From the NCBI GenBank assembly GCA_016795565.1, contig JAEUGW010000032.1, positions 124,001-188,000 on the forward strand: DNA of 64,000 nt. The letters are read 5' to 3'. A program made the translations under genes and the position numbers. This document shows positions 18,473-26,710 of the stretch, piece after piece. This stretch comes from Opitutaceae bacterium (lineage in GTDB: Bacteria; Verrucomicrobiota; Verrucomicrobiia; Opitutales; Opitutaceae). The notes beneath the pieces were generated by a model. It did no database searches and was not told the origin of the DNA. It saw only the letters and a list, made by a program, of their open reading frames with translations. Each line of letters begins with the position of its first letter. Position 1 is the stretch's first letter.

Positions 18473-18721
18473 AGGGAGAAGGCGAGTGGAGAGTGAAAGT
18501 GGGAGTGGAGAGTGAAAGGACCGGGAGAGGGAGCGGGAAGGATGGGAGTTGGGTCTCGGGTCGGAGTCTTTCTCGTTCTCTTCCTCTTTCTCTTTATCCC
18601 GGGTCGGCGGGGTTGGGGTGAAAGGCTGCGGAGGCGCGGGCTGGACTGATTGGAGAGAGAAAGAGAACGATTAAGAGAAAGATTATCGGCGGAGAGGAGG
18701 TCGGAAAACGGGCGAGGGATT
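18473..18721. repeat. Polypurine/polypyrimidine intergenic tract
   Basis: The spacer between the exporter and the MocR gene is low in complexity. A 16-bp direct repeat (GAGTGGAGAGTGAAAG at 18484-18499 and 18503-18518) begins a G/A-rich run. It is followed by a C/T-rich run near 18566-18600 and another purine run near 18650-18690. The pyrimidine and second purine runs are partly complementary. I see no gene here. Confidence 0.6.
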
Positions 18722-18773
18722 CTGTAGCGGCGCTCTGTGAGCGCCGTCCGGCGGTCACAGACCGCCGCTACAG
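18722..18773. repeat. CTGTAGC palindromic element, two-hairpin form
   Basis: CTGTAGCGGCG (18722-18732) is perfectly inverted as CGCCGCTACAG (18763-18773). Inside are two perfect 7-bp hairpins: GGCGCTC-TGT-GAGCGCC (18729-18745) and GGCGGTC-ACA-GACCGCC (18750-18766). The reverse-strand CTGTAG supplies the last Leu codon and stop of the MocR gene. A second member of the family is at 26146-26218. Confidence 0.8.
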
Positions 18774-20234
18774 CTGTTTCTTGATCAGGTCGCCGAGGGT
18801 CTTGAGCGCGGCTTCGATTTCGTCGGACCACGGCAGGCCGCAGCTCATGCGGAGGCAGTTGTGGTAGCGGTTCTTCACCGAGAACAGCGCGCCGGGCGCG
18901 GTGTTGATGCGGTGCTTGAGCGCCTCGTGGTGGAGCTTGAGCGTGTCCACCTTGGCCGGGAATTCGACCCAGATGACGTTGCCGCCCTGCGGCCGGCTGT
19001 AGCGCGTGCCTTCGGGGAAATAGCGCTGCATGGCCTGCGCGAACTGGTGCAGCTGCTGGTGGTAGGCGCGGCGGAGCGTGCGCAGGTGGTGGTCGTAGCC
19101 GCCGTCGCGCAGAAACTCGGCGATGGTTTTCTGCAGCACGATCGGCGTGCCCATGGTGTTGGTGAACTTGAGCCGGCGGACGCGCTCGAGATAGCGGCCG
19201 GGGGCGGTCCAGCCGATGCGGAGGCTCGGCGCGAGCGTCTTGCCGAACGACGAGCACAGCATGACGCGGCCGTCCTTGTCCCAGGCCTTGAGCGGCTTCG
19301 GGCGGAAGTCGCCGCAGTGGGTGTCGGCATAGACGTCGTCCTCGATGGCGGGCAGGTCGTATTCGCAGAGCAGGTCGTAGAGGCGCTGCTTCTTCTCGTC
19401 CGGCATGAGGCTGCCGAGCGGGTTGTGGAAATTGGGCATGACGAGCACGACCTTGACGTCGTTTTGCTCGATGGCGTCGCGCAGCTCGTCGAGGCAGATG
19501 CCTTCGCGGGAGGAGGTCGGGATCTCGAGGGCGCGGAGGTTGAGGCTCTCGATCATCTCGAGGAAGCCGAAGTAGGCGGGCGTCTCGATCGCGACCGTGT
19601 CACCCGGCTTGGTGACGGCGCGCAGGCAGAGATTGAGCGCCTCGGAGCAGCCGATGGTGACGACCAGTCCGTCGTGCGCGAGCGGCACGCCGCCCTGGAG
19701 GTAGCGGCGGGAAATCTCTCGCGTGAGCGGTTCGTAGCCCCAGTTCATGCCCTCGCGACTGAGGAGCGTGGGGTCGCGGCGGGCGACCGAGCCGAGCAGG
19801 CGCGCGAGCTTCTTGTTCGGAAACAGGCTGTGGTGCGGGCAGGCGGCGCCGAAGGGGATGAAGTCGTGGTTGACCGACCGCTCCATGATGGCGGTGGTGA
19901 GGTCCTTCACACCCACGTAGGCGGGCTTGGCCATGGGCTTGGCCATGCGCGGTTCGGGGCTGAGAAAGGCCGGCCGGGGGCGGACGTAGTAGCCCGACTG
20001 CGGGCGCGCCTCGAGGTAGCCGCGGTTTTCCAGCACCGTGTAGGCTTGGAGCACGGTGGCGATGCTCACGCCGCGCTGCCGGGACATCATGCGGACGGAC
20101 GGCACGCGATGGCCGGGCCGCAACGTGCCCTGCTCGATGAGGGACTGGAGCGAGGCGGCCAGCTCGGCGTAGAGCGGCTGCGCCAGCGGCGTGACAGCCG
20201 GCGGCGCGGAGGGCGGGGTGAGGGTCTGGATCAT
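18768..20234 (-). CDS. MocR-family regulator: GntR winged helix fused to aminotransferase-like domain
   Basis: The 488-residue protein has an N-terminal GntR DNA-binding domain (LYAELAASLQSLIEQGTLRPGHRVPSVRMMSRQRGVSIATVLQAY, about residues 20-75). A fold-type I aminotransferase domain follows, with PNFHNPLGSLM, IEDDVYAD and the PLP lysine in SSFGKTLAPSLR (near residue 332). MocR proteins sense PLP or amino-acid aldimines and control transport or PLP genes. The ATG at 20234 is chosen because the upstream extension is cysteine- and arginine-rich and unlike the family. The downstream DMT exporter in the same direction is a plausible target. The gene ends inside a palindromic repeat. Confidence 0.88.
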   Translation of the reverse strand: MIQTLTPPSAPPAVTPLAQPLYAELAASLQSLIEQGTLRPGHRVPSVRMMSRQRGVSIATVLQAYTVLENRGYLEARPQSGYYVRPRPAFLSPEPRMAKPMAKPAYVGVKDLTTAIMERSVNHDFIPFGAACPHHSLFPNKKLARLLGSVARRDPTLLSREGMNWGYEPLTREISRRYLQGGVPLAHDGLVVTIGCSEALNLCLRAVTKPGDTVAIETPAYFGFLEMIESLNLRALEIPTSSREGICLDELRDAIEQNDVKVVLVMPNFHNPLGSLMPDEKKQRLYDLLCEYDLPAIEDDVYADTHCGDFRPKPLKAWDKDGRVMLCSSFGKTLAPSLRIGWTAPGRYLERVRRLKFTNTMGTPIVLQKTIAEFLRDGGYDHHLRTLRRAYHQQLHQFAQAMQRYFPEGTRYSRPQGGNVIWVEFPAKVDTLKLHHEALKHRINTAPGALFSVKNRYHNCLRMSCGLPWSDEIEAALKTLGDLIKKQL

Positions 20235-20412
20235 GGCGGGGCGGGGGAAGGCGCGGCGGAAGATAAGGGAAACGGCGGGGGCGGAGCAGCAGCAGCGGGT
20301 CGCAATTGAACCCGGCACAGTTGCCGGAAAACGGCGCTGTGACCATGACAATTGTAACGGTCGGCGGCCGCGACCAACGGCCCGCCAGAGACGGCCAAAC
20401 GGGCCGAATTAA

Positions 20413-20545
20413 AGCAGTTCAAATTGAAGTATAGCCGGAACGGATTCGGGTGGGCGCCGGTTTCCACACCGGCGCCTGGGAGCGCAACCTGTCGCCGATA
20501 TGGAAATCGGCGACCACCTGTGGCTACATCCTCATTTGAACTGCT
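20413..20545. repeat. MITE-like element with 12-bp terminal inverted repeats and two hairpins
   Basis: AGCAGTTCAAAT (20413-20424) is perfectly inverted as ATTTGAACTGCT (20534-20545). Between them lie two 9-bp hairpins with six-base loops: GGCGCCGGT/ACCGGCGCC (20453-20476, loop TTCCAC) and GTCGCCGAT/ATCGGCGAC (20491-20514, loop ATGGAA). Five bases of the two loops (TTCCA and TGGAA) are complementary. No coding potential is visible inside. Confidence 0.75.
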
Positions 20546-20656
20546 CTAGCCGGAAGCTATGCTGTGGGACTCCGTCAGCCACAGATAACCATTTGTCTGA
20601 AAAGAGGAGCCCTCCTGCGTTGCAATCGCGCTTCCGTTCACTTTTCAGGACCTGAC

Positions 20657-20717
20657 TGTGGGAGCGAGCTTGCTCGCGACCTCGCCCAACAAAGTCGCGA
20701 GCAAGCTCGCTCCCACA
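20657..20717. repeat. Perfect 24-bp hairpin, REP-like
   Basis: The bases 20657-20680 (beginning TGTGGGAGCGAGC) are perfectly complementary to 20694-20717 (ending GCTCGCTCCCACA), with a 13-base loop. From memory it strongly resembles REP elements common in Pseudomonas. It lies between the GNAT stop and the MITE-like element and could serve as a bidirectional transcription end. Confidence 0.8.
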
Positions 20718-20740
20718 TTTCCCGACTGCATCGTTCCGGG

Positions 20741-21214
20741 TCAGCGATATTGGGCCAGTGCGGAGCCTGTCAGGCGCATGATGCGCCAGTCTTCGAGCGG
20801 CATGGCGCCGAGCTTGCGATAGAAGCCCTTGGCGGGCTCGTTCCAGTCGAGGACGGACCACTCCATGCGGCCGCAGCCGCGCTCATGGGCGATTTTGGCG
20901 AGGTGCAGGAGCAGGGCCTTGCCCGTGCCGCGGCCGCGGAATTCAGGTTTCACGAACAGGTCCTCGAGGTAGAGCCCGGGCTGGGCGAGGAAGGTGGAGT
21001 AGTTGAAGAAATACAGCGCGAAGCCGGCGGGCTGGCCGTTCACCTCGGCGATCACGACGTGGGCGGCCGGCGGCGACCCGAACAGGGTGGCACGCAGCGA
21101 GTCCGCGGTGGCGACGACTTCGTGCGCCAGTTTCTCGTAGTCCGCGAGCCCGCGGATCAAATCCAGGATGAGCGGCACGTCGGCCACGGTGGCGGGGCGG
21201 AGGGAGCAGGACAT
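20741..21214 (-). CDS. GNAT-family N-acetyltransferase (diamine acetyltransferase-like)
   Basis: The 157-residue protein starts LRPATVADVPLILDLIRGLADYEKL and carries GLYLEDLFVKPEFRGRGTGKALL, whose RGRGTG is the acetyl-CoA pyrophosphate-binding loop. The ending MEWSVLDWNEPAKGFYRKLGA is typical of spermidine/spermine- or thialysine-acetyltransferase-like GNATs. It should transfer an acetyl group to an amine in the cytoplasm; the substrate is not determined. I start at the ATG at 21214 because the reading frame upstream lacks family similarity. Confidence 0.85.
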   Translation of the reverse strand: MSCSLRPATVADVPLILDLIRGLADYEKLAHEVVATADSLRATLFGSPPAAHVVIAEVNGQPAGFALYFFNYSTFLAQPGLYLEDLFVKPEFRGRGTGKALLLHLAKIAHERGCGRMEWSVLDWNEPAKGFYRKLGAMPLEDWRIMRLTGSALAQYR

Positions 21215-21377
21215 GATGGGAGACAATGCGTCCGCCGGGCGTGAAGGCGAGTCCGGGTGCGCGTGCCGCGAGTCGCAAACAGCCTGTGCCGCTTGATCGA
21301 CGCAGCGCGGCAACCGCCGGGGGTTTGCGGCTCGACAGCGAGGGACGGGTCGGGCTTAGAGTCGCGCCATCAGGTCG

Positions 21378-24300
21378 ATGTCTCTCCGAGTGCGTCAATG
21401 TCCAGGTTGGTTGTGGGCGGTCGCCTTGCCGGTTTTCCTGTTGGCCCATGAGGCTGGCGCGGCGGAGCGGGTGGTGGTGCAGCTTTCCTACCTGCACCAA
21501 TTCCAGTTCGCGGGGATCTACGCGGCCGAGGCGAAGGGCTATTTCCGCGAGGCGGGGCTGGACGTGGAGGTGCGGACGGCCGCCGGCGAGCGGCGGTCGG
21601 TCGTGCGCGAGGTGCAGGAGGGCCGGGCGGACTACGGCATCGCGCAGAGCCACCAATTGGTCTCCAACCGGATCGACGGGGGCGACAGCGTGGTGCTCGC
21701 GGCCATTATGCAGCATTCGCCGCTGGTGCTGGTGACCCGCGCGGAGGCCAATCTGAACACCCCGCACGACCTGGTGGGCCGGCGGGTCGCGCTGGACAAC
21801 ACGGCGATGGCTTCCGAGATCCGCGCCATGCTGGAGCGCGAGGGCGTCGGCTACGACCGCATCAAGGTGGTGCCGAATCTCTGGCAGACCAACGAGCTGG
21901 ACGCGGGCACGGCCGACGCGATGAGCGCCTTCATCCTGGACACCCCCTTCCTGATGCAACGCCAAGGGCAGCCGGTGCACATCATGCGGCCGCTTGACTA
22001 CGGGGTGGATTTCTACGGGGACTGCCTTTTCACCACCCAGCGCAAGCTCGCGGCCGCGCCGGAGCAGGTGGCCCGGCTGCGGGCGGCCGTGCTGCGCGGG
22101 TGGCAATACGCGCTCCAGCATCCGGAGGAGATGATAGAGCTGATCCTGACCCGCTATCCGTCGGATGGGCCCCAGCCGCAGCGCCGGGCGGGGCTGGACC
22201 GGGAGATGCTGCGCAACGAGGCGACCCAGATGGCCGTGCTGATGCACGTTGACCTGGTCGAGCTCGGCCGGATCAACGAGGGACGCTGGCTGCGCATGGC
22301 GGAGATCGTGCGACGCTACGGGAACGCGCCGGCCTCCATCAGGCTGGACAACATGCTCTACCATCCTCCGGCCACGTGGACGGAGCGCCTGCGCGATGCG
22401 GGCCCCTGGCTGCTGTGGAGCGGGCTGGGGGCGATGGTGGCGGCCTTGCTTGCCGGCCTGACGGTGCGCCGCCTGCGGCGGGTGGTCGAGCGCCGCACGC
22501 GGGAGCTGCGGGAGACGCAGCGCCGGCAGCGCGATCTCTTCGAGCAATCCCCCGCGCCCATCGTGCAGAACGACTACAGCGCCGTCGTCGCCGAGTTGGC
22601 GCAGTTGCGAGCCAGAGGAGTCGGCGATCTGGACGCCGAGCTGACCAAGGACGCCGCGCTGCTGCCGCGGCTTTGCGCCTTGGTGCGCGTCACCGATGCC
22701 AACCAACTCGCCCTCCGGGTGAGCGGGACCGGCAGCGTGGCGGAGCTCAGCCGGCGGCGGATGGAGATGATCGCGCCGAAATCCCTGCCGGGCTTCCGCG
22801 AGGATCTGGGAGCTCTCTGGACCGGCCGCCGGATCCTCCGCCTGGAGCGGACCTATGTGATGCCGGATGGCCGGCAGCGCAGCATGCTGATCAACTGGTC
22901 GGCCCCGGCCTGCGGGGACCAGCCGGACTATTCGCGGGTGCAGCTGGTTTACACCGACGTGACGGAGGTGCGGGCGGCGCTCGAGGCCCTGCGACAAAGC
23001 GAAGCCCGGTATCGCGAGCTCTTCGAACACGCCGTCAACGGCCTCTATCGCACCACGCCGACGGGCCGGATACTCGTCGTCAATCCCGCCTTCGCGACCC
23101 TGCTGGGCTTTCCCTCGGCGGCGGAGATGGCTGCGTGGTTCGAGCAGCAGCCGCTCGCCACCATTTATGTGGAGGCCGGGAGGCGGGAGGAGTTCATGCG
23201 CCGGGCCCAGCGGCAGGATCGGGTCGTGGATTTCGAGTCGGAAGTGCGACGCCGGGACGGGAGCGTGATCTGGGTGTCCGAGAATGTGCGGGTGGTGCGG
23301 GCGGCCGACGGGTCGGTCGAGTCCTACGAGGGGGTGGTCGCCGACATCACGGCCCGGCGCCGGCTGGAGGCGGAGATGACGCGCGCCTCCAAGCTGGAGG
23401 CGGTGGGCATCCTGGCCGGCGGCATCGCCCATGACTTCAACAACATCCTGACGGTGGTTCTCGGCAACATCACCCTGGCCGAGTCGGAAACCGCGTCGGC
23501 CACCGCCCGGCCCCGCCTGTTGCACGAAGCCCACCAAGCCACGCTCCGGGCCCGCGACCTGACGCAGCAGCTGCTGACCTTTGCCAAGGGCGGTGATCCG
23601 GTGCGCGCCGCCGTCGAGTTGCCCGAACTGCTGCGGGAATCCGTCGGTTTCGCGCTGCATGGCTCGAACATCCGCGCGAAGTTCGAGCTGCCGGGCGGCC
23701 TGCGGCGGGTCAACGCCGACAAAGGGCAGCTCGGGCAGGTGATTCACAATCTCGCGATCAACGCGGTGCAGGCCATGCCGCAGGGTGGCATCGTGCGTTT
23801 GCGCGCGGCCAACGAACGCCTGGCCGCCGGGGCCCGGGGCGGCCTGCCGGCCGGGGAATATGTCTGCATCAGCGTGGCCGACACCGGCGCGGGCATCCCC
23901 GCCGAGCACCTGGCCAAGATTTTTGATCCGTATTTCACCACCAAGGCGCAGGGCAGCGGCCTCGGCCTGGCCACGGTGTATGCGGTGATCCACAAGCATC
24001 AGGGACACATCGAGGTGGAGTCCCGGCCCGGGGCCGGGGCGACCTTCCGGTTCTGGCTCCCGGTGGCATCAGCGGGCCCGGCCGTGACACCTGAGGAGAC
24101 CCCACCGGCACCCGCGCCGGCGGGACGGGTGCTGTTCATGGACGATGAGGCCTCGATCCTGGAGCTGGCCCGCCATTTCCTGTCCCGCCTGGGACTGGCG
24201 GGCGAGTTCGTGGCCGATGGGCGCGCGGCCATCGAGAAATACCGCGAGGCCCGGGCCGCCGGGGTGCCGTTTGACGTGGTGGTCATGGATCTCACCGTGC

Positions 24301-24554
24301 CCGGGGGCATGGGCGGGCGTGAGGCGCTGGAGCATCTCCGGAGTATCGATCCACAGGTGCAGGCGATTGTCTCGAGCGGTTACTCGCGCGACCCCGTGCT
24401 GGCCAATTACCGCGCGCACGGTTTCGTGGGCATCCTGCCCAAGCCTTATGGTCTGGCCCAGGTGCAGCAGGTCCTGGTTCAGGTGCTCAATGGCGAAACA
24501 AAGAACCTGTCCTCGGCATCTCTTGGCGGCCCGCCGAAAGTGCGGTCGGAGTGA
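21378..24554 (+). CDS. Hybrid histidine kinase with NMT1/THI5-like periplasmic sensor, PAS and receiver domains
   Basis: The 1058-residue protein has a signal peptide followed by a substrate-binding domain (about 29-330) of the NMT1/THI5-like ABC type ([31 protein letters not shown] in shortened form). Then come a membrane helix near 343-362, two PAS-like regions (about 395-530 and 550-665), a HisKA segment with GGIAHDFNN (His685), and an HATPase_c domain ending [21 protein letters not shown] and [11 protein letters not shown]-terminal receiver has phospho-acceptor Asp971 (VVMDLT) and the lysine of LPKPY. It is an inner-membrane sensor; no cognate regulator sits beside it. The ligand may be a pyrimidine- or sulfonate-like solute, but that is a guess. 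Confidence 0.88.
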   Translation: MSLRVRQCPGWLWAVALPVFLLAHEAGAAERVVVQLSYLHQFQFAGIYAAEAKGYFREAGLDVEVRTAAGERRSVVREVQEGRADYGIAQSHQLVSNRIDGGDSVVLAAIMQHSPLVLVTRAEANLNTPHDLVGRRVALDNTAMASEIRAMLEREGVGYDRIKVVPNLWQTNELDAGTADAMSAFILDTPFLMQRQGQPVHIMRPLDYGVDFYGDCLFTTQRKLAAAPEQVARLRAAVLRGWQYALQHPEEMIELILTRYPSDGPQPQRRAGLDREMLRNEATQMAVLMHVDLVELGRINEGRWLRMAEIVRRYGNAPASIRLDNMLYHPPATWTERLRDAGPWLLWSGLGAMVAALLAGLTVRRLRRVVERRTRELRETQRRQRDLFEQSPAPIVQNDYSAVVAELAQLRARGVGDLDAELTKDAALLPRLCALVRVTDANQLALRVSGTGSVAELSRRRMEMIAPKSLPGFREDLGALWTGRRILRLERTYVMPDGRQRSMLINWSAPACGDQPDYSRVQLVYTDVTEVRAALEALRQSEARYRELFEHAVNGLYRTTPTGRILVVNPAFATLLGFPSAAEMAAWFEQQPLATIYVEAGRREEFMRRAQRQDRVVDFESEVRRRDGSVIWVSENVRVVRAADGSVESYEGVVADITARRRLEAEMTRASKLEAVGILAGGIAHDFNNILTVVLGNITLAESETASATARPRLLHEAHQATLRARDLTQQLLTFAKGGDPVRAAVELPELLRESVGFALHGSNIRAKFELPGGLRRVNADKGQLGQVIHNLAINAVQAMPQGGIVRLRAANERLAAGARGGLPAGEYVCISVADTGAGIPAEHLAKIFDPYFTTKAQGSGLGLATVYAVIHKHQGHIEVESRPGAGATFRFWLPVASAGPAVTPEETPPAPAPAGRVLFMDDEASILELARHFLSRLGLAGEFVADGRAAIEKYREARAAGVPFDVVVMDLTVPGGMGGREALEHLRSIDPQVQAIVSSGYSRDPVLANYRAHGFVGILPKPYGLAQVQQVLVQVLNGETKNLSSASLGGPPKVRSE

Positions 24555-24668
24555 AGGCCCGCACGCCGACCAACAGCGCGGGTGGGTTTTGCTGCTTCCG
24601 GCCCAACGAGTTAAGATGCAGGGTTGCAATGCTCGCAGCGGGGCCTGATACCAAGGCCCCACTATTCC

Positions 24669-26120
24669 ATGCTGCGTAAGTTAATATCCAAGATCCGGCA
24701 GACTTTCAAAGCGGACGCCAAGCGCCCCGAGACCAAACCGGCCCACAAATCCGCCCGACCCGCCGCCAAGAGCGGCCACCCCCGGCACGAAAAACGGGGC
24801 GGCCATGCCCCCCGGCAGACCGCGCCGCGTTCGACCGCCGCGTCAGTCAAGCCCGCGGTCGCCACTCCGCGTGCCGCTCCGGCGTCCAAGCCGCTGCCGG
24901 AGGTGCCGAAGATGGACACGCCCTTCACGGCACTTGGTCTCGGCGATCGCATCGCCTATGCGGTCCAGGAAAAAGGCTACGAGAACCCGACACCCATCCA
25001 GGCGCAGGCCATCCCGGTGGTCCTCTCCGGCAAAGACGTCATCGGCTCGGCCCAGACCGGCACGGGCAAGACCGCGGCCTTTTCGCTGCCGATCCTCCAG
25101 CGGCTCGGCGCCCACGGCAAGATCCGCTGCCTCGTGCTCGAGCCCACCCGCGAACTCGCGCTGCAAGTCGAGGAGTCGTTCAAGGTCTATTCCAAATTCA
25201 CCGATCTGCGCACGACCGTCATCTATGGCGGCGTCGGCTACGGCAAGCAGCGCGACGACCTCGCGCGCGGCATGGACATCCTCGTCGCCACGCCCGGCCG
25301 CCTGCTCGACTTCATGGAGCAGGGGGAGATCCGCCTCGACCACATCGAGACGCTCGTGCTCGACGAGGTGGACCGCATGCTCGACATGGGCTTCCTGCCC
25401 GACGTGAAGCGCATCGTGGCCAAGGTGCCGAAGACGCGCCAGACGCTGTTCTTCACCGCCACGCTCCCGCCGGAGATCGAGCAGCTCGCCGCCTGGGCGC
25501 TGCGCGACCCGTTCAAGATTTCCGTCAGCCGCGAGCGCTCGACCGCCGAGACCATCTCCCATGCGTTCTATCCCGTGGTGCAGGGCCAGAAATTCGAGCT
25601 GCTCGCCCACCTGCTCGAGCAGACCCAATACCACAGCGTCATCATCTTCTCCCGCACCAAGAGCGGCGCCGACTATGTCGCCAACCGCCTGAAGCACGCC
25701 GGCCACACCTGCGCGGTCATGCACTCCGACCGCAGCCAGCAGGAGCGGGTGGATGCGCTCAAGGGCTTCAAGTCCGGCAAGCACGAGGTGCTGGTCGCCA
25801 CCGATATCGCCGCGCGCGGGCTCGACATCGCCGACGTGTCGCACGTCATCAATTTCGACGTCCCGGAGAACCCCGAGGACTACGTCCACCGCATCGGCCG
25901 CACCGGCCGCGCGCAGAAGACCGGCGACGCCTTCACCCTGGTGACCGAGGAGACCTGGCGCGATGCGCGCAGCATCGAGCGCTTCATCGGCATGAACATC
26001 GAGTGGAAGAAGGTGGAAGGCTTCAACTACACCTATTCGGGCATCTTCGACGGCGGCGGCATGCCGCAGGCGGCGCCCGAAAAGCCGAAGAGCCGCCTCA
26101 TGCGCGGCGGCCGGCGCTAA
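24669..26120 (+). CDS. rhlE: DEAD-box ATP-dependent RNA helicase, RhlE-like
   Basis: The 483-residue protein has a basic, Ala/Pro/Lys-rich N-terminal extension of about 90 residues before the helicase core. The core begins with the Q motif (F-TALGLGDRI ... GYENPTPIQAQAIP). Walker A is AQTGTGKT, motif Ia PTRELA, motif II DEVD, motif III FTATLP, and the C-terminal motifs are ATDIAARGLDI and HRIGRTGR. Motif II reads DEVD rather than the usual DEAD, a tolerated variant. It likely remodels structured RNA in ribosome assembly or cold response. The start at 24669 gives MLRKLISKIRQ; an earlier in-frame start is possible. Confidence 0.9.
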   Translation: MLRKLISKIRQTFKADAKRPETKPAHKSARPAAKSGHPRHEKRGGHAPRQTAPRSTAASVKPAVATPRAAPASKPLPEVPKMDTPFTALGLGDRIAYAVQEKGYENPTPIQAQAIPVVLSGKDVIGSAQTGTGKTAAFSLPILQRLGAHGKIRCLVLEPTRELALQVEESFKVYSKFTDLRTTVIYGGVGYGKQRDDLARGMDILVATPGRLLDFMEQGEIRLDHIETLVLDEVDRMLDMGFLPDVKRIVAKVPKTRQTLFFTATLPPEIEQLAAWALRDPFKISVSRERSTAETISHAFYPVVQGQKFELLAHLLEQTQYHSVIIFSRTKSGADYVANRLKHAGHTCAVMHSDRSQQERVDALKGFKSGKHEVLVATDIAARGLDIADVSHVINFDVPENPEDYVHRIGRTGRAQKTGDAFTLVTEETWRDARSIERFIGMNIEWKKVEGFNYTYSGIFDGGGMPQAAPEKPKSRLMRGGRR

Positions 26121-26257
26121 GCGCCTATCCGAATAACGGCTTGTCCTGTAGCGGCGGTCTATGACCGCCGAACGATCATCGCACCACGCTCGACGGCGGT
26201 CACAGACCGCCGCTACAGAAAACCAGGCTGCCGGGAATAGGTTGTTCGGATAGACGC
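26121..26257. repeat. MITE-like element enclosing a CTGTAGC palindrome
   Basis: The ends GCGCCTATCCGAATAAC (26121-26137) and its near-inverse at 26241-26257 agree at 15 of 17 positions. They enclose a CTGTAGC element (26146-26218) made of GGCGGTC-TAT-GACCGCC and GGCGGTC-ACA-GACCGCC hairpins separated by 25 bases. This is the same hairpin family as at 18722-18773, here with added outer repeats. It begins right after the rhlE stop codon. Confidence 0.78.
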
Positions 26258-26269
26258 TAAGCCCCTGAA

Positions 26270-26296
26270 CCCGGCGACCTCCGCCGGGTTTTTCTT
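26270..26296 (+). terminator. Rho-independent terminator after rhlE
   Basis: CCCGGCG (26270-26276) pairs with CGCCGGG (26282-26288) across a five-base loop and is followed by TTTTTCTTT. It ends the rhlE transcript just before the ars promoter. Confidence 0.88.
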
Positions 26297-26313
26297 TGGG
26301 AGGAAAACTCCGC

Positions 26314-26342
26314 TTGAACTATATTCCTTTATGGGTATATAG
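26314..26342 (+). promoter_or_regulatory. ars promoter with overlapping ArsR-type operator
   Basis: A -35 box TTGAAC (26314-26319) and a -10 box TATATA (26336-26341) are 16 bases apart. The perfect inverted repeat CTATAT-N12-ATATAG (26319-26342) lies exactly between and over them, as expected for an ArsR repressor site. The predicted transcription start falls one or two bases before the arsR ATG at 26350, so the message may be leaderless. Confidence 0.7.
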
Positions 26343-26349
26343 AACCGAC

Positions 26350-26703
26350 ATGAAGCTCGTCCAAATCTACGCCTGCCTCTGCGACCCCACGCGGCTGCGC
26401 CTGCTGCACGTGCTAGCCCAGGGCCCGCTGTGCGTCTGCCACTTTCAGGAGACCCTCAATGAGCCACAGGTAAAAATTTCGAAGCACCTGGCCTACCTGC
26501 GCGAGCGGGGGCTGGTGGAGGTCGAACGCGCGGGCAACTGGATGGTCTATGCGCTGCCGGCCCGTCCGTCGCGCGAGCTGAAGGCCAACCTGGCCTGCCT
26601 GCAGGACTGCGCGCAGGAGGACCCGGTTTTCAAGCGCGACCTCTCACGCCTGAAGAAGCTGGCCCCGAAGTTTGCCGAGACCAGTCCGTGCGGCTGCAGC
26701 TGA
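26350..26703 (+). CDS. arsR: ArsR/SmtB-family metalloregulator
   Basis: The 117-residue winged-helix repressor has the metal-binding loop CVCHF (Cys-x-Cys) in the DNA-recognition region (LCVCHFQETLNEPQVKISKHLAYL), as in ArsR proteins that release DNA on binding arsenite or antimonite. Additional cysteines occur at YACLCD, ACLQDC and the C-terminal PCGCS. The gene is first in a three-gene operon with arsC seven bases downstream. It should repress its own promoter, whose inverted repeat is visible immediately upstream. There is almost no 5' leader, so translation may start on a leaderless transcript. Confidence 0.9.
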   Translation: MKLVQIYACLCDPTRLRLLHVLAQGPLCVCHFQETLNEPQVKISKHLAYLRERGLVEVERAGNWMVYALPARPSRELKANLACLQDCAQEDPVFKRDLSRLKKLAPKFAETSPCGCS

Positions 26704-26710
26704 ATTTACC

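Larger units (their letters stand above)
20235..20740. other. Intergenic region with stacked palindromes
   Basis: There is no gene in these 506 bases. The segment holds a MITE-like inverted-repeat element (20413-20545) and a perfect 24-bp hairpin (20657-20717), both listed separately. The MocR promoter should lie in 20235-20400. The stretch 20546-20650 shows nothing recognisable. Confidence 0.6.

Noticed and set aside
17369..18496. A 375-codon Gly/Glu/Asp-rich plus-strand frame
   Set aside because: It is antisense to the EamA exporter, whose membrane segments are clear. The composition is typical of a shadow frame.
20943..24008. A 1021-codon minus-strand open frame opposite the hybrid histidine kinase
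   Set aside because: The product is His/Arg/Pro-rich without motifs, while the plus strand encodes clear kinase and receiver domains.
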